Source: Minisyncoccota bacterium (GTDB taxonomy: Bacteria; Patescibacteriota; Minisyncoccia; Phycocordibacterales; CAJQIN01). Taken from it: a stretch of DNA of 52,621 nucleotides. The position numbers and the translations under genes are program-made. The stretch spans positions 1 to 52,621 of the forward strand of contig CAJQIN010000026.1 in the NCBI GenBank assembly GCA_905478465.1. Direction: 5' to 3'. Numbering within the stretch: the stretch's first letter is position 1; every line of letters starts with the position of its first letter. Below are positions 38,221 to 48,797 of the stretch, in pieces. The notes under the pieces were generated by a model that searched no databases, was not told where the DNA came from, and saw nothing but the letters and a program-made list of their open reading frames with translations.

Positions 38221-40518
38221 ATGGCAAAAAGCAGAAAGACTGTGCGTGTATTGAAGACAAAAAATACAGATCTCATTAAGAAAATTAAAAAGCGAGATGG
38301 AACTTTTGCTTCTTTTGATCTTGAAAAAATAGCAAATGCTATATATAAAGCAATGATTACCACACAAGAAGGGTCTGACTTAGAGGCAAGTATGGTCGCT
38401 AACAAGGTTTTTGCTGATTTGGTACGAACAAGTAAACGTTATAAGAGCTTTGTGCCAGATGTTGAAGGAGTACAAGACTCTGTAGAGAAAGAATTGATGT
38501 CATCTGACTATATTCAAACGGCAAAGCACTATATTTTGTACCGTCAGGAGCATGCAAAAAAGAGAGAAGAGGGTGCTGTTGTGCCTGAGCATGTGAAAAA
38601 ACTTGCTGTTGAGAGTAAGAAGCAATTTCGAAATGCTTTAGGGGAGTTTGTATACTATCGTACTTATGCAAAGTGGATTCCAGAAGAATCTCGTCGAGAG
38701 ACTTGGGTGGAGACTGTTGATCGTTATGTTGATTTTATGAAAGAAAATCTTGGCACAAAACTTTCTGCTACTGAATACAAAGAAGTACGACAGGCTATTC
38801 TTAAACAAGAAGTGATGCCATCAATGAGATTGATGCAGTTCGCAGGAGATGCGGCAAGAAAAACAAATGTATGTGCTTACAACTGTTCGTATACTGCGCC
38901 AGAAAGTTTTGAAGATATTTCAGAAGTGATGTATGTATCTATGTGTGGAACTGGTGCTGGATGGTCTGTTGAGAGTCAGAATGTACAAAAACTTCCTCAG
39001 ATAAAACCTCAAACAGGTAAAAAAGAAAAAACATTTGTGATTCCAGATTCAAAAGAAGGGTGGTGTGAAGCTCTTACTCTGGGAATGAATACTTGGGCTG
39101 ATGGAAAAGATATTACTTTTGATTATTCAGGAATTCGTCCTTCTGGTGCGCGGCTCAAGACTATGGGAGGAAAAGCATCTGGTCCAGAGCCACTTATTCG
39201 TTTGCTAGATTTCACTCGAGATATGATGTTTTCTAGACAAGGAAAACGTTTGAGTAACCTGAATGTGCACGATATTCTTTGTATGATTGGTGATTGTGTT
39301 GTTTCTGGTGGAGTTAGACGTAGTGCCATGATTTCACTTTCAGATTTAGATGATGAAGCTATTCGAGATTCGAAGAAAGGTCAATTCTATATGACAGACC
39401 CTCATCGTTCTCTTGCCAATAACTCAGCTGTCTATACGCAAAAACCTACCAATATTGAATTTATGGAAGAATGGTTAGCTTTGATGAGAAGTGGATCAGG
39501 AGAAAGAGGTATTTTTAATAGAGGAAGTCTTCCGTCTCAGTTGCCAAAACGACGCCTTGTACAGTTTAAAGATGACGAATCGCCTCAATGGGGAACAAAC
39601 CCTTGTGGAGAGATTATTTTGCAACCAAAACAGTTTTGTAATCTTTCAGAAATTATTGCCCGAAAAGAAGATACTGAAGCAACTCTGATAAAGAAAATGA
39701 AATATGCTGTTATTCTTGGAACGTACCAATCTTCACTGACACATTTTCCAGTACTTTCAAAGAAGTGGAAAGAAAATTGTGAAGCGGAGAGGCTTCTTGG
39801 AGTTTCAATTACCGGACAATGGGATAGTCCAGCTGTTAGAAATGAAAAGACACTTAAAAAACTTAGAGATGAATCTGTGCGTTTGAATAAAGTGTATGCA
39901 AAGAAAATAAAAATCGGACAGTCTACATGTATTACTGCGGTAAAACCTTCGGGAACAGTTTCGCAAATGGTTGATTGTGCATCAGGTATGCATGCTAGAC
40001 ACTCTGAGTATTATATTCGACGAGTACGTATTTCAGCTACCGATTCACTTTTCAAGATGCTTCGTGATCAGGGTGTACCATATCATCCAGAAGTAGGACA
40101 GAATATTGAAAATGCAAATACCTTCGTTCTTGATTTTCCGGTGAAGGCGCCAGAAAATTCTATTTTCAAGAATGACCTATCGGCCCTTCAGCAATTAGAT
40201 CATTGGAAAATGGTAAAAGAAAATTATACAGAGCATAATCCGTCGGTAACTATTTCTGTTGGAGATGATGAATGGGTAGAGGTGGCTCATTGGCTTTATT
40301 CAAACTGGGACATTTTGGGAGGACTTTCATTCTTGCCAAGAGACAATCATGTGTATCAACTTGCTCCGTATGAGGCAATAGATGAAAGTAAATATAATGA
40401 TTTGGTAAAGAGAATGAATAATGTTGATTTCTCAAAGATTATGTCATATGAAAAGAGAGATGAGACTGATGTAAAGAATGAGCTTGCTTGTGCTGGTGGG
40501 ACGTGTGAAGCGGTGTAA
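38221..40518 (+). CDS. nrdJ: Adenosylcobalamin-dependent (class II) ribonucleoside-triphosphate reductase with ATP cone
   Basis: N-terminal ATP-cone (KKRDGTFASFDLEKIANAIYKA), SMRLMQFAGDAARKTNVCAYNCSY, NPCGEI, CAGGTCEAV C-terminal Cys pair. Confidence 0.88.
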   Translation: MAKSRKTVRVLKTKNTDLIKKIKKRDGTFASFDLEKIANAIYKAMITTQEGSDLEASMVANKVFADLVRTSKRYKSFVPDVEGVQDSVEKELMSSDYIQTAKHYILYRQEHAKKREEGAVVPEHVKKLAVESKKQFRNALGEFVYYRTYAKWIPEESRRETWVETVDRYVDFMKENLGTKLSATEYKEVRQAILKQEVMPSMRLMQFAGDAARKTNVCAYNCSYTAPESFEDISEVMYVSMCGTGAGWSVESQNVQKLPQIKPQTGKKEKTFVIPDSKEGWCEALTLGMNTWADGKDITFDYSGIRPSGARLKTMGGKASGPEPLIRLLDFTRDMMFSRQGKRLSNLNVHDILCMIGDCVVSGGVRRSAMISLSDLDDEAIRDSKKGQFYMTDPHRSLANNSAVYTQKPTNIEFMEEWLALMRSGSGERGIFNRGSLPSQLPKRRLVQFKDDESPQWGTNPCGEIILQPKQFCNLSEIIARKEDTEATLIKKMKYAVILGTYQSSLTHFPVLSKKWKENCEAERLLGVSITGQWDSPAVRNEKTLKKLRDESVRLNKVYAKKIKIGQSTCITAVKPSGTVSQMVDCASGMHARHSEYYIRRVRISATDSLFKMLRDQGVPYHPEVGQNIENANTFVLDFPVKAPENSIFKNDLSALQQLDHWKMVKENYTEHNPSVTISVGDDEWVEVAHWLYSNWDILGGLSFLPRDNHVYQLAPYEAIDESKYNDLVKRMNNVDFSKIMSYEKRDETDVKNELACAGGTCEAV

Positions 40519-40543
40519 TTTCAAGAATTGTAAGTTGGTAATT

Positions 40544-40579
40544 AAAAAACAGTGTCAATTTTGTTGACGCTGTTTTTTT
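40544..40579 (+). terminator. Intrinsic terminator
   Basis: AAAAAACAGTGTCAA/TTGACGCTGTTTTTTT. Confidence 0.82.
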
Positions 40580-40628
40580 GAATGTATAAACTATTGATTT
40601 ATATAAAATTAGTGGTACAGTAGAAAGG

Positions 40629-40972
40629 TTCTTGTATTGAATAGTTGCTCTTTAATTATGTTAAAGAGAGGAAAGTCCGAACATTTCCTGATTTTTTTCA
40701 GGAGCAGGGTAGCGGGTAACGCCCGTCTGTAGTAATACACGAGGTGCGAGCAGAGACGCTTCTAACGAAAGAATAGAAGCATCTTCTTAGGAAGATGAGC
40801 TCTTTTGGTGACAAGAGAGGTGAAACGGCTAAATCCTTACCTGAATGCAAGGTCGTGTCTCGATGTTATGTCGAGAAGTGCCGCTTGATGTACTTGGTAA
40901 CAAGATACACAGATAAATAACTATTCATCTGGGGTAACCTAGAAGACAAAATTCGGCTTATAGATACAAGGA
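40629..40972 (+). ncRNA. rnpB: RNase P RNA
   Basis: GAGGAAAGTCCGAAC, CAGGGTAGCGGGTAACGCCCGT, GTGAAACGGC, GACAAAATTCGGCTTATAG; P1 TTCTTGTAT/ATACAAGGA and P2 TGAATAGTT/AACTATTCA. Confidence 0.93.
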
Positions 40973-40977
40973 TATAT

Positions 40978-41008
40978 AAAAAACCTACCTGGAAAGGTAG
41001 GTTTTTTT
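40978..41008 (+). terminator. rnpB terminator
   Basis: AAAAAACCTACCT gga AAGGTAGGTTTTTTT. Confidence 0.88.
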
Positions 41009-41085
41009 CTGGCTGAATATAGCTTATAATAAGAAGTATCTTTATTACAAGAGAGATTTTTACTAGGTATTGTTAATAACTTATT

Positions 41086-43440
41086 ATGATTAATTTATTC
41101 AAAAAGAAAAAAGATTTATTAGAGTCTCTATATGTAGGGATTTTATTTGTGTTTCTTTTTCTCCTTCCTCTTTTCTTTTCATTTTATGATTACATTTCAT
41201 TTCAGTTTTCAAAAAGTTTGCTTATTGTATTTTCAGTAGTTGTTGTTTTTGCACTCTTTATTTTGATTGTTCTCAAAAGAGGGTCTATAGTTGTACCTAA
41301 AAAGTGGATGTTTCTCTCACTTCTTGCAGTTCCTCTTGTATCACTGGTATCGGCGCTTCTAGGTTCTTTTCCAGCACATTCTTTGATTGGATATGGATAC
41401 GAAACAGACACCTTTATGTTTACAGCATTGTTTTTTGTATTGATATTTCTGATAATGTCTGCTTTTCGTTCAGCAAATAAAATTTTGTATGCATACTTAA
41501 TTTTTACCCTCTCTCTTGTTATCGTCTTTTCTTTTCATGTATTGCGATTTATTTTCGGGGCAGATTTTCTTTCGATCGGAGGTAATTTTGGCTCTATAAC
41601 AGCAAATACTGTGGGTAAATGGAATGATTTAGCTATTCTTGCTGGGGTGGTAGCAATACTATCTGCGATCTTGATGAATACAGTTAAGTCAGTTGTTTAT
41701 GTAAAAGTTCTTTTGTATGTAGCATTTGTACTTTCTCTGATTATGCTTGCTGTGGTTAATTTTTCATTAGTCTGGTATGTCTTAGGAACATTCGCACTTA
41801 TATCATTTGTTTACTCATTTTCTTTTGGTAGAAAAGAAAATCCGGGTATTTCAATTCCAGCACTTCTGATTTTGGCTCTGTCTGCTATTTTTATTATCGC
41901 AGGTGACTCTTTTGGGGGAATTATTACTTCAGTACTTAACATTAATATTATCGATGCTCGACCTTTGTGGAGTTCTACTGTTGAGATAGCTAGACACTCA
42001 CTATCTAGTGTTCAAAATATTCTTCTTGGAACAGGTCCTAATACATTTATGTTTGAATGGGCAAAATATAAACCAATAGGTGTGAATCAGACTGCTCTAT
42101 GGTCTACGGCTTTTGATTACGGTATCTCGACTCTGGCAACATCTGCTATAACATTGGGAATTCTTGGTGTTCTTTCTTGGGTATCTTTTCTAGGATTCTT
42201 TTTGTATGAAGGATTTGTTACGATATTTGTTCGACCAGTACAAAATTCACTTATTCACCATATACACTTATCTTCATTCGTTATTTCACTTTTCTTGTGG
42301 ATAATGTTGTTGCTATACGTTCCTGGTATTGTTGTTATGACCCTTGCCTTCGTATTTACAGGACTATTTTTTGCATCTTTATTGGTTTCAGGATCAGTAG
42401 AAGAAAAAGAGATTTCATTTATTAGTTCTCCACGAATTGGATTTGTGGTAACTCTAGGACTTGTGTTTGTGTTTATTGCAAGTATCAGTCTTGGATACTA
42501 CACCTTCCAAAGAGTCACTTCTTCTGTCTATTATCAAAAAGGTTTGGTAGCTGGAAATGCAGAAGGTGATATTTTAAAAGCTGGTACGATGCTCACAAAA
42601 GCTGTTCGTTTGTCTAATAATGACCTGTACTACAGAGCTTTAGTTGATATTAATCTGATTGAATTAAATCAGGTACTTAACTCTTCAGAAGAGGCAAGTG
42701 ATGCTCTTTCAAATAGAATTCAACAAGCTTTCAGTATTACATTGCAGAATGCTCAGAATGCGATTGTTGCTAATCCTCTTAATTATCAAAATGATATAAA
42801 ACTTGGTGATGTGTATACATCACTTGTGCCTCTGAATGCTGAAGGTGCTTATGAGAAAGCTGCACAAGCGTATGAAATGGCTTTTGCCAAAGATCCAAAG
42901 AATCCTTCTATTCAACTTAGTTTTGCTCGTCTTGAAATAGCACATGGTGATATGGATATGGCTCGTGAGAGAATACTCAAAGCTATTGAGTTAAAGAATA
43001 ACTATACTGAGGCTATCTATCTTCTTTCACAACTTGATGTATCGTTGGGTAATATAGACGATGCTATTTCTGCTGTAGAGGTGACAACTATTCTAGAGCC
43101 AAATAATACAGCATTACGATTTCAGCTTGGGTTGCTCTATTACAATAAAGAAAATTATACAGCCGCAGCCGCTTCTTTTGAAAGAGCAGTTATACTTGCA
43201 CCAGAGTATGCAAATGCACGATATTTCTTAGGGCTTAGTTATTATGAAATAGAAAGACGTAAAGATGCTATTGCTCAGTTTGAAATTATTGAGCAAAGTA
43301 ATCCAGATAATGAAGAGGTGAAACTTATTCTTGGTAATTTAAAAAATGGATATTCTCCATTTGCAAATGCTGAAGCACCTATTACAGATACGCCAGAAGA
43401 TAGAGATTCTTTGCCAGTAGAGGAGGATGAAGAACTGTAA
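41086..43440 (+). CDS. O-antigen ligase/polymerase-like membrane protein with C-terminal TPR repeats
   Basis: About 12 TM then TPRs (GAYEKAAQAYEMAFAKDPKNPSIQL, NYTAAAASFERAVILAPEYANARYFLGLSYYE). Confidence 0.78.
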   Translation: MINLFKKKKDLLESLYVGILFVFLFLLPLFFSFYDYISFQFSKSLLIVFSVVVVFALFILIVLKRGSIVVPKKWMFLSLLAVPLVSLVSALLGSFPAHSLIGYGYETDTFMFTALFFVLIFLIMSAFRSANKILYAYLIFTLSLVIVFSFHVLRFIFGADFLSIGGNFGSITANTVGKWNDLAILAGVVAILSAILMNTVKSVVYVKVLLYVAFVLSLIMLAVVNFSLVWYVLGTFALISFVYSFSFGRKENPGISIPALLILALSAIFIIAGDSFGGIITSVLNINIIDARPLWSSTVEIARHSLSSVQNILLGTGPNTFMFEWAKYKPIGVNQTALWSTAFDYGISTLATSAITLGILGVLSWVSFLGFFLYEGFVTIFVRPVQNSLIHHIHLSSFVISLFLWIMLLLYVPGIVVMTLAFVFTGLFFASLLVSGSVEEKEISFISSPRIGFVVTLGLVFVFIASISLGYYTFQRVTSSVYYQKGLVAGNAEGDILKAGTMLTKAVRLSNNDLYYRALVDINLIELNQVLNSSEEASDALSNRIQQAFSITLQNAQNAIVANPLNYQNDIKLGDVYTSLVPLNAEGAYEKAAQAYEMAFAKDPKNPSIQLSFARLEIAHGDMDMARERILKAIELKNNYTEAIYLLSQLDVSLGNIDDAISAVEVTTILEPNNTALRFQLGLLYYNKENYTAAAASFERAVILAPEYANARYFLGLSYYEIERRKDAIAQFEIIEQSNPDNEEVKLILGNLKNGYSPFANAEAPITDTPEDRDSLPVEEDEEL

Positions 43441-43445
43441 TATGC

Positions 43446-45134
43446 ATGGTAGGAAAAAGATTATTTAGTGCTCTTAATAAGGAAATAGGAAATGTACATC
43501 GTGCTGCATATGTATTAGCAGGGTTTACATTACTTTCACAAATACTGGCTCTTTTTCGAGATAGATTACTTGCTTATGTGTTTGGTGCAGGTAGTACACT
43601 CGATGTCTATTATGCTGCATTTCGTATACCAGACCTTATTTTTGTATCAGCAGCTTCTATTGTGTCAATTTCTGTTTTAGTTCCTATCCTCTCAAAGAAG
43701 ATAAGCCAGAATACTCTTACTGAGGCTCAAGATTTCATTCGGTCGGTCACCACAATGTTTTTAGTGATTATTGTTGTTGTATCGACGGTCATGTTTTTCT
43801 TATTACCTTATATACAACCCTTGATATTTAGAGGATTTACACCCGAACAATTAGATGAAGTAATTAAGTTGTCTCGTATTTTATTACTTTCTCCTATTTT
43901 TCTAGGTCTTTCAAATATTCTTGCTGGGGTTACTCAAACCTTTAAAAGGTTTTTTGTGTATGCCTTAAGTCCTATTCTGTATAATCTTGGTATCATCTTT
44001 GGGATTTTAGTTCTTCAGAAATCTTATGGTATTACAGGTGTTGTGTTTGGTGTTGTGTTTGGGGCATTTTTGCATTTTGCTGTGCAGCTTCCTTTTGTGA
44101 TACATACTCGTCTTGTTCCAAAACTTAGTACGCGTGTCAATATTTTAGAGGTGTGGTCAGTGATAAAAAGTTCTCTCCCTAGGACTGTTACTTTAGGAAT
44201 GAGTCACTTCATCATTTTAATTCTTCTTTCAATAGCCTCAGGAATGAGAGACGGGTCAATTGCTGTTTTTAATCTTTCCTTCAATTTGCAGTCAGTTCCT
44301 CTGAGTATTGTGGGTGTCAGTTATTCTTTGGCAGCTTTTCCTACCTTGAGTCGTCTTTTCGTTGAAGGAAAAATAAAAGAATATGTATCAGACATTACTA
44401 TCGCAACAAGACATATCATTTTTTGGTCTCTCCCTGTTATGTCTTTGTTTATTGTCTTACGAGCACAGATTGTTCGGGTTATTCTTGGATCAGGTTCATT
44501 TGATTGGGCGGATACTAGGTTGACTGCAGCAGCGCTTTCATTTTTTGTTATTTCAGTATTATTTCAAAATGTTATTCTTTTGTATGTTCGTGGATTCTAT
44601 GCAGCAGGAAGAACATATATACCACTTGTTATTAGTATAGTCTCTGGTGTTACAGCAGTTACTTCAGCGATTGTTTTGTCCAAAATATATCTACATTTTT
44701 CTTCATTTAAAAATGTTATAGAAGCATTGTTTCGTGTTGAGGGTGTGTCAGGAACGGAAGTGTTGATGCTTCCTTTGGCTTTCACTGTGGGTTCGATAGT
44801 CAACGGAGTATTGCTTATTTTGATCTTCAGAAGGATTTTTACTCTAGATACAAAACTTATCAGTAAAGGACTGTTTGAGAGTGGTATTGGTGCTTTATGT
44901 ATGGGTGCAGCTGCATACTTTTCTTTGAATGTGCTTGATACCATTTTAGATATCCAAACAACTTTAGGAATTTTCTTGCAAGGATTTACCTCTGGTATTG
45001 CGGGTCTTGTTATTGGGATTGGTGTACTGTATTTGTTTAAGAATAAAGAATTGAAGGAAATATTCGGTGCATTGAAAAAGAGATATGGAAAAATGATAAA
45101 AATCGCTGGTCCTGATGTCGATATGGTTGGATAA
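43446..45134 (+). CDS. murJ: Lipid II flippase MurJ
   Basis: DRLLAYVFGAGSTLDVYYAAFRIPDLIF, MOP-family multi-TM. Confidence 0.92.
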   Translation: MVGKRLFSALNKEIGNVHRAAYVLAGFTLLSQILALFRDRLLAYVFGAGSTLDVYYAAFRIPDLIFVSAASIVSISVLVPILSKKISQNTLTEAQDFIRSVTTMFLVIIVVVSTVMFFLLPYIQPLIFRGFTPEQLDEVIKLSRILLLSPIFLGLSNILAGVTQTFKRFFVYALSPILYNLGIIFGILVLQKSYGITGVVFGVVFGAFLHFAVQLPFVIHTRLVPKLSTRVNILEVWSVIKSSLPRTVTLGMSHFIILILLSIASGMRDGSIAVFNLSFNLQSVPLSIVGVSYSLAAFPTLSRLFVEGKIKEYVSDITIATRHIIFWSLPVMSLFIVLRAQIVRVILGSGSFDWADTRLTAAALSFFVISVLFQNVILLYVRGFYAAGRTYIPLVISIVSGVTAVTSAIVLSKIYLHFSSFKNVIEALFRVEGVSGTEVLMLPLAFTVGSIVNGVLLILIFRRIFTLDTKLISKGLFESGIGALCMGAAAYFSLNVLDTILDIQTTLGIFLQGFTSGIAGLVIGIGVLYLFKNKELKEIFGALKKRYGKMIKIAGPDVDMVG

Positions 45135-45216
45135 TACCCAGGGCAAATTTAAAAATATTTTCTTTATACTAGCTATAAAATGGAAAATGGTATAAAGTTT
45201 CTGCAACTCTATATAT

Positions 45217-46986
45217 ATGAATAATATTCGAAATTTTACTATTATCGCTCATATTGATCACGGAAAATCAACACTTGCTGATCGCATGATTGAAATTACG
45301 CATACTGTTGAAAAGCGAAAGATGAAAGATCAGGTGCTTGATTCTATGGATCTTGAGCGAGAAAGGGGTATTACTATCAAGATGCAGCCTGTGCATATGG
45401 ACTACAAAGGGCATTCTTTGAATCTCATTGATACCCCGGGACATATCGACTTTTCATACGAGGTGTCTCGTGCCTTAAAGGCGGTTGAGGGCTCTATTTT
45501 GCTTGTTGACGCAACGCAAGGTATTCAAGCGCAGACCATGTCTGTTCTTGAGATGGCAAAGAAGTTTAAACATACTATTATTCCTGTGGTGAATAAGGTT
45601 GATTCTCCATATGCACGTGTAGAGGAGATAAAAGAAGAGGTGGCAAAGCTATTAGATATTCCCACCAGTGATATATATGAGACTTCAGGAAAGACAGGGT
45701 TAGGGGTTATGGAACTTCTAGATGCTATTATTGAGAAAATACCATCTCCAAAAAAAGAAGAAGGAGTGCAGCCTTTTAGGTCACTTGTTTTTGATTTTCA
45801 ATATTCAAATCATCAAGGATTGATTGTGTATATTCGTGTTATTCGTGGTCAGATTAAAAAAAGAGATCAGGTTTTGTTTAAAGTTGCAGGAAATACTTTT
45901 ACCGCAAATGATGTTGGTATTTTTACCCCAGGACCAAAAAGTACAGAATCCTTGAGTTCAGGTGAAATTGGGTATGTTGTGACTGGTATCAAAGAGGCTG
46001 GTGTGGTGACTGTAGGTGACACCCTTACAAGCGTAACGGATACTGAAGAGGCATTGTCTGGGTATGAAAAACCAGCACCTGTTGTTTGGGCTTCCATCTA
46101 TCCAGAAAGTCAGGATGATTTTGAAGAATTGAAGCGATCGTTATTGAAATTACAACTGACAGATTCATCACTTGCTTTCGAAGAAGAGAGTTCGGGTCTT
46201 CTTGGAAGAGGGTATCGTTGTGGTTTCTTGGGAATGCTGCATCTTGAGATTGCTAGCGAGAGACTTCAGAGGGAATTTAATCTGAGTATTATTGTCACTA
46301 TTCCAACTATTACCTATGAAGTGACAACAAAAAGAGGTGAGAAGAGAACTGTTTATTCTCCTGTTAATTTTCCGCAAGATGGTGATATTGCGGAGGTATA
46401 TGAACCATGGGTAAGTGTTAACTTGTTGATGCCGTCATCGTATCTCTCTCCAATTATGACCATTCTTTATGAGCATGAAGCTCAGATTATTGATACAGAA
46501 ACTTTTAGTGATGATCGGGTTGCTTTGTCTGTAGAGATGCCTCTTCGGGAACTTATGCGTCGATTTTTTGAAAAGATAAAAACAGCAAGTTCTGGGTATG
46601 CATCTGTTTCATATGAGCTTCTTCCAAACAGAAAAGCAGAAGTTACTCGTCTAGATATTCTTGTTGCTGATGAAGTTATTCCTGCTTTTTCTAAGATTAT
46701 TGCAAAACGTCTTGTTGAAGAGGAGGCTGAGTCTTCAGTAGAGCGTTTGCATAAAGTACTTCCTAGACAGCAATTTGTTGCAAAGATACAGGCTCAGGCT
46801 TTAGGAAGAATTATATCTTCTCGGACGCTTAAGGCTCTTCGGAAAGATGTTACAGGACATCTCTATGGTGGAGATATTACACGAAAAAGAAAACTATGGG
46901 ACAAGCAGAAGAAAGGGAAGAAGCGTCTACAGCAGACAGGAAAGGTGCAGATACCTCAAGAGGTGTTTATGAAGATGATTCAGTAG
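45217..46986 (+). CDS. lepA: Elongation factor 4
   Basis: IRNFTIIAHIDHGKSTLADR, ERERGITIK, LIDTPGHIDFSYEV, LepA C-terminal GGDITRKRKLWDKQKKGKKRL. Confidence 0.98.
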   Translation: MNNIRNFTIIAHIDHGKSTLADRMIEITHTVEKRKMKDQVLDSMDLERERGITIKMQPVHMDYKGHSLNLIDTPGHIDFSYEVSRALKAVEGSILLVDATQGIQAQTMSVLEMAKKFKHTIIPVVNKVDSPYARVEEIKEEVAKLLDIPTSDIYETSGKTGLGVMELLDAIIEKIPSPKKEEGVQPFRSLVFDFQYSNHQGLIVYIRVIRGQIKKRDQVLFKVAGNTFTANDVGIFTPGPKSTESLSSGEIGYVVTGIKEAGVVTVGDTLTSVTDTEEALSGYEKPAPVVWASIYPESQDDFEELKRSLLKLQLTDSSLAFEEESSGLLGRGYRCGFLGMLHLEIASERLQREFNLSIIVTIPTITYEVTTKRGEKRTVYSPVNFPQDGDIAEVYEPWVSVNLLMPSSYLSPIMTILYEHEAQIIDTETFSDDRVALSVEMPLRELMRRFFEKIKTASSGYASVSYELLPNRKAEVTRLDILVADEVIPAFSKIIAKRLVEEEAESSVERLHKVLPRQQFVAKIQAQALGRIISSRTLKALRKDVTGHLYGGDITRKRKLWDKQKKGKKRLQQTGKVQIPQEVFMKMIQ

Positions 46987-46995
46987 GTAGGTTTT

Positions 46996-47040
46996 AAAAA
47001 ATAACACAGCATAGATTAAATTCTTGCTGTGTTATTTTTT
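46996..47040 (+). terminator. lepA terminator
   Basis: AAAAAATAACACAGCA/TGCTGTGTTATTTTTT. Confidence 0.85.
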
Positions 47041-47178
47041 AATACGATTAACTAAATATTGGTGAGTATAAAAATATCATACTTACCGCTACACATATTG
47101 CTACTATAGCAAATAGAAATCGGATGACTTTTTGGTTTCGTTTATTGAATATCATATATAATGATATTATACACAGAT

Positions 47179-47559
47179 ATGAGTCGTCTTCAACAGAGGA
47201 AAATAAAACAAAATTTGTATTCTTGGTGGTCAATGATTTTGCTCCTTCTCTTAGCTATCTTATTTGTACGTGCGACGTGGAATGTTTATCTGAAGTATCA
47301 TGCCAGTCGGATGAATTTGTTAAGTTTGGAAGAGCGTCAGGAAGCTATTCTTCAGAGGGAAATAGAATTACGAGCTAAAATAACTGATTTAGAAAGTGAA
47401 GAAGGTTTGGAAAAAGAGATTAGGGAAAAGTTTAGTGTGGTGAAAGAGGGTGAAAAAGTGTTGATTATTACAGGGAAAGATGAGGAGGTTGTTATTGTGC
47501 CGCAGGAAAAAAGTTTTTTTAGGTCTACGACAAGTTGGATAAAGGATCTTTTTAGGTGA
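47179..47559 (+). CDS. Septum formation initiator/FtsB-like protein
   Basis: Single TM followed by coiled coil and LEKEIREKFSVVKEGEKVLII. Confidence 0.8.
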   Translation: MSRLQQRKIKQNLYSWWSMILLLLLAILFVRATWNVYLKYHASRMNLLSLEERQEAILQREIELRAKITDLESEEGLEKEIREKFSVVKEGEKVLIITGKDEEVVIVPQEKSFFRSTTSWIKDLFR

Positions 47560-47680
47560 TTATTGACTTTTTATTTTGTAAGTGTTATTTTTTAAATAGA
47601 TGTTAGTAAGTTAAATGTTGAAATGTTTTCAGCAACGTTATTAATATGTTTTGTTAGTATTTTTTTATAAGGATTTTGCT

Positions 47681-47902
47681 ATGGTAACCAACCCTGTGTC
47701 CAAAGGACACAACCCTTTTGAGGACGAAGGTTTTACTGTCCCATCAACAACACATAAATGTTGTTGTGTGGCTGTGCGAAGACGTGATGGTGTTGTGGAT
47801 GTTCGTGATACGAAAAAACCAGACAGTCCAACACTTACCTTCAATGAAGAAGAGTGGAAGGTGTTTCTGGCTGGTGTGCGAAATAAAGAATTTGATGTGT
47901 AG
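47681..47902 (+). CDS. DUF397 domain protein
   Basis: CCCVAVRRRDGVVDVRDTKKPDSPTLTFNEEEWKVFLAGVRNKEFD fits the DUF397 pattern (CVEVA..GVVAVRDSKDPDGP.LTFT.AEW.AFLAGVK.GEFD). Confidence 0.8.
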   Translation: MVTNPVSKGHNPFEDEGFTVPSTTHKCCCVAVRRRDGVVDVRDTKKPDSPTLTFNEEEWKVFLAGVRNKEFDV

Positions 47903-47942
47903 CCACATTTTTTGAAATAAATACTTAACAGTATTGAAACAT

Positions 47943-47973
47943 AAGGAGAGGGTAGCAGTACTCTCTCCTTTTT
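47943..47973 (+). terminator. Intrinsic terminator
   Basis: AAGGAGAG...CTCTCTCCTTTTT. Confidence 0.8.
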
Positions 47974-48014
47974 ATTATTTGGAGTATTTTGTGGGTTATA
48001 GGGTTTTTATATTA

Positions 48015-48620
48015 ATGAAAATTAGTAAATTTATGAAAAATAAGAAAATAGCATATATAATTCCCGGATACGGAGAATCTTATAAGAAACAACCGAGCTA
48101 TAATAAAATAGCAAATTTATTTAAAATAGCTGGTATTCAAGCTGTGCACGTAGATATTAATTGGCATCATCAAAAACCTAGACAATTTAGTGATTATGTC
48201 GACCAGTTTTTAAAACAATTAGACAAACCAAAAGGTACTGATATTTTTATATTTGGATTTTCTTATGGTGCAACAATTGCTTTTTTGAGTGAATCTAAAG
48301 TAAAAGTAAAAGCTCTTATTTTATGTTCCTTGTCTCCATACTTTAAAGAGGACATAAAAAACTTAGAAAAAGATTGGGTAAAATCATGGAAAAAAGATTT
48401 TATCCATAGTGATTATTCTTTTGTTGAGGTGGCAAAAAAGATTCACACAAAGACTTATCTTTGTGTTGGTAAAGAAGAGCATCTTGCCTCTCTTACAAGG
48501 GCGCGTTCGGCTAGAATGAGGGTGGATAACAGCGAGCTATTTGTGGTTAAGAATGCAAAACATAACATTAATAAAAAAGAGTATTTAGAGGCTATTGAAT
48601 GTGTGATTGATAAGCTTTAG
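48015..48620 (+). CDS. Alpha/beta hydrolase-like protein
   Basis: IIPGYGES, GFSYGATIA nucleophile elbow, KNAKHNIN His motif; start placed after the upstream terminator. Confidence 0.7.
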   Translation: MKISKFMKNKKIAYIIPGYGESYKKQPSYNKIANLFKIAGIQAVHVDINWHHQKPRQFSDYVDQFLKQLDKPKGTDIFIFGFSYGATIAFLSESKVKVKALILCSLSPYFKEDIKNLEKDWVKSWKKDFIHSDYSFVEVAKKIHTKTYLCVGKEEHLASLTRARSARMRVDNSELFVVKNAKHNINKKEYLEAIECVIDKL

Positions 48621-48667
48621 AGTATTTGTTACTGAATAAGTAATGAATGTGTTATATTTGCCGTATA

Positions 48668-48741
48668 TCTCCCTGTAGTTAAGTGGATATAACAATCCCG
48701 TCCTAAGGGATTATCGTGGGTTCGATTCCTGCCGGGGAGAC
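48668..48741 (+). tRNA. tRNA-Arg(CCT)
   Basis: Acceptor TCTCCCT/GGGGAGA, anticodon arm ATCCC-GTCCTAA-GGGAT, T-loop TTCGATT. Confidence 0.88.
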
Positions 48742-48797
48742 ATTGTGTAAAGGGTATTAGTGTGTGTTTTTGTGTATGTTTGTTACAATAAATAAAT

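Noticed and set aside
47934-48014. Upstream extension of the alpha/beta hydrolase ORF
   Set aside because: Runs through a clear terminator hairpin (AAGGAGAG...CTCTCTCCTTTTT); start at 48015 or later preferred.
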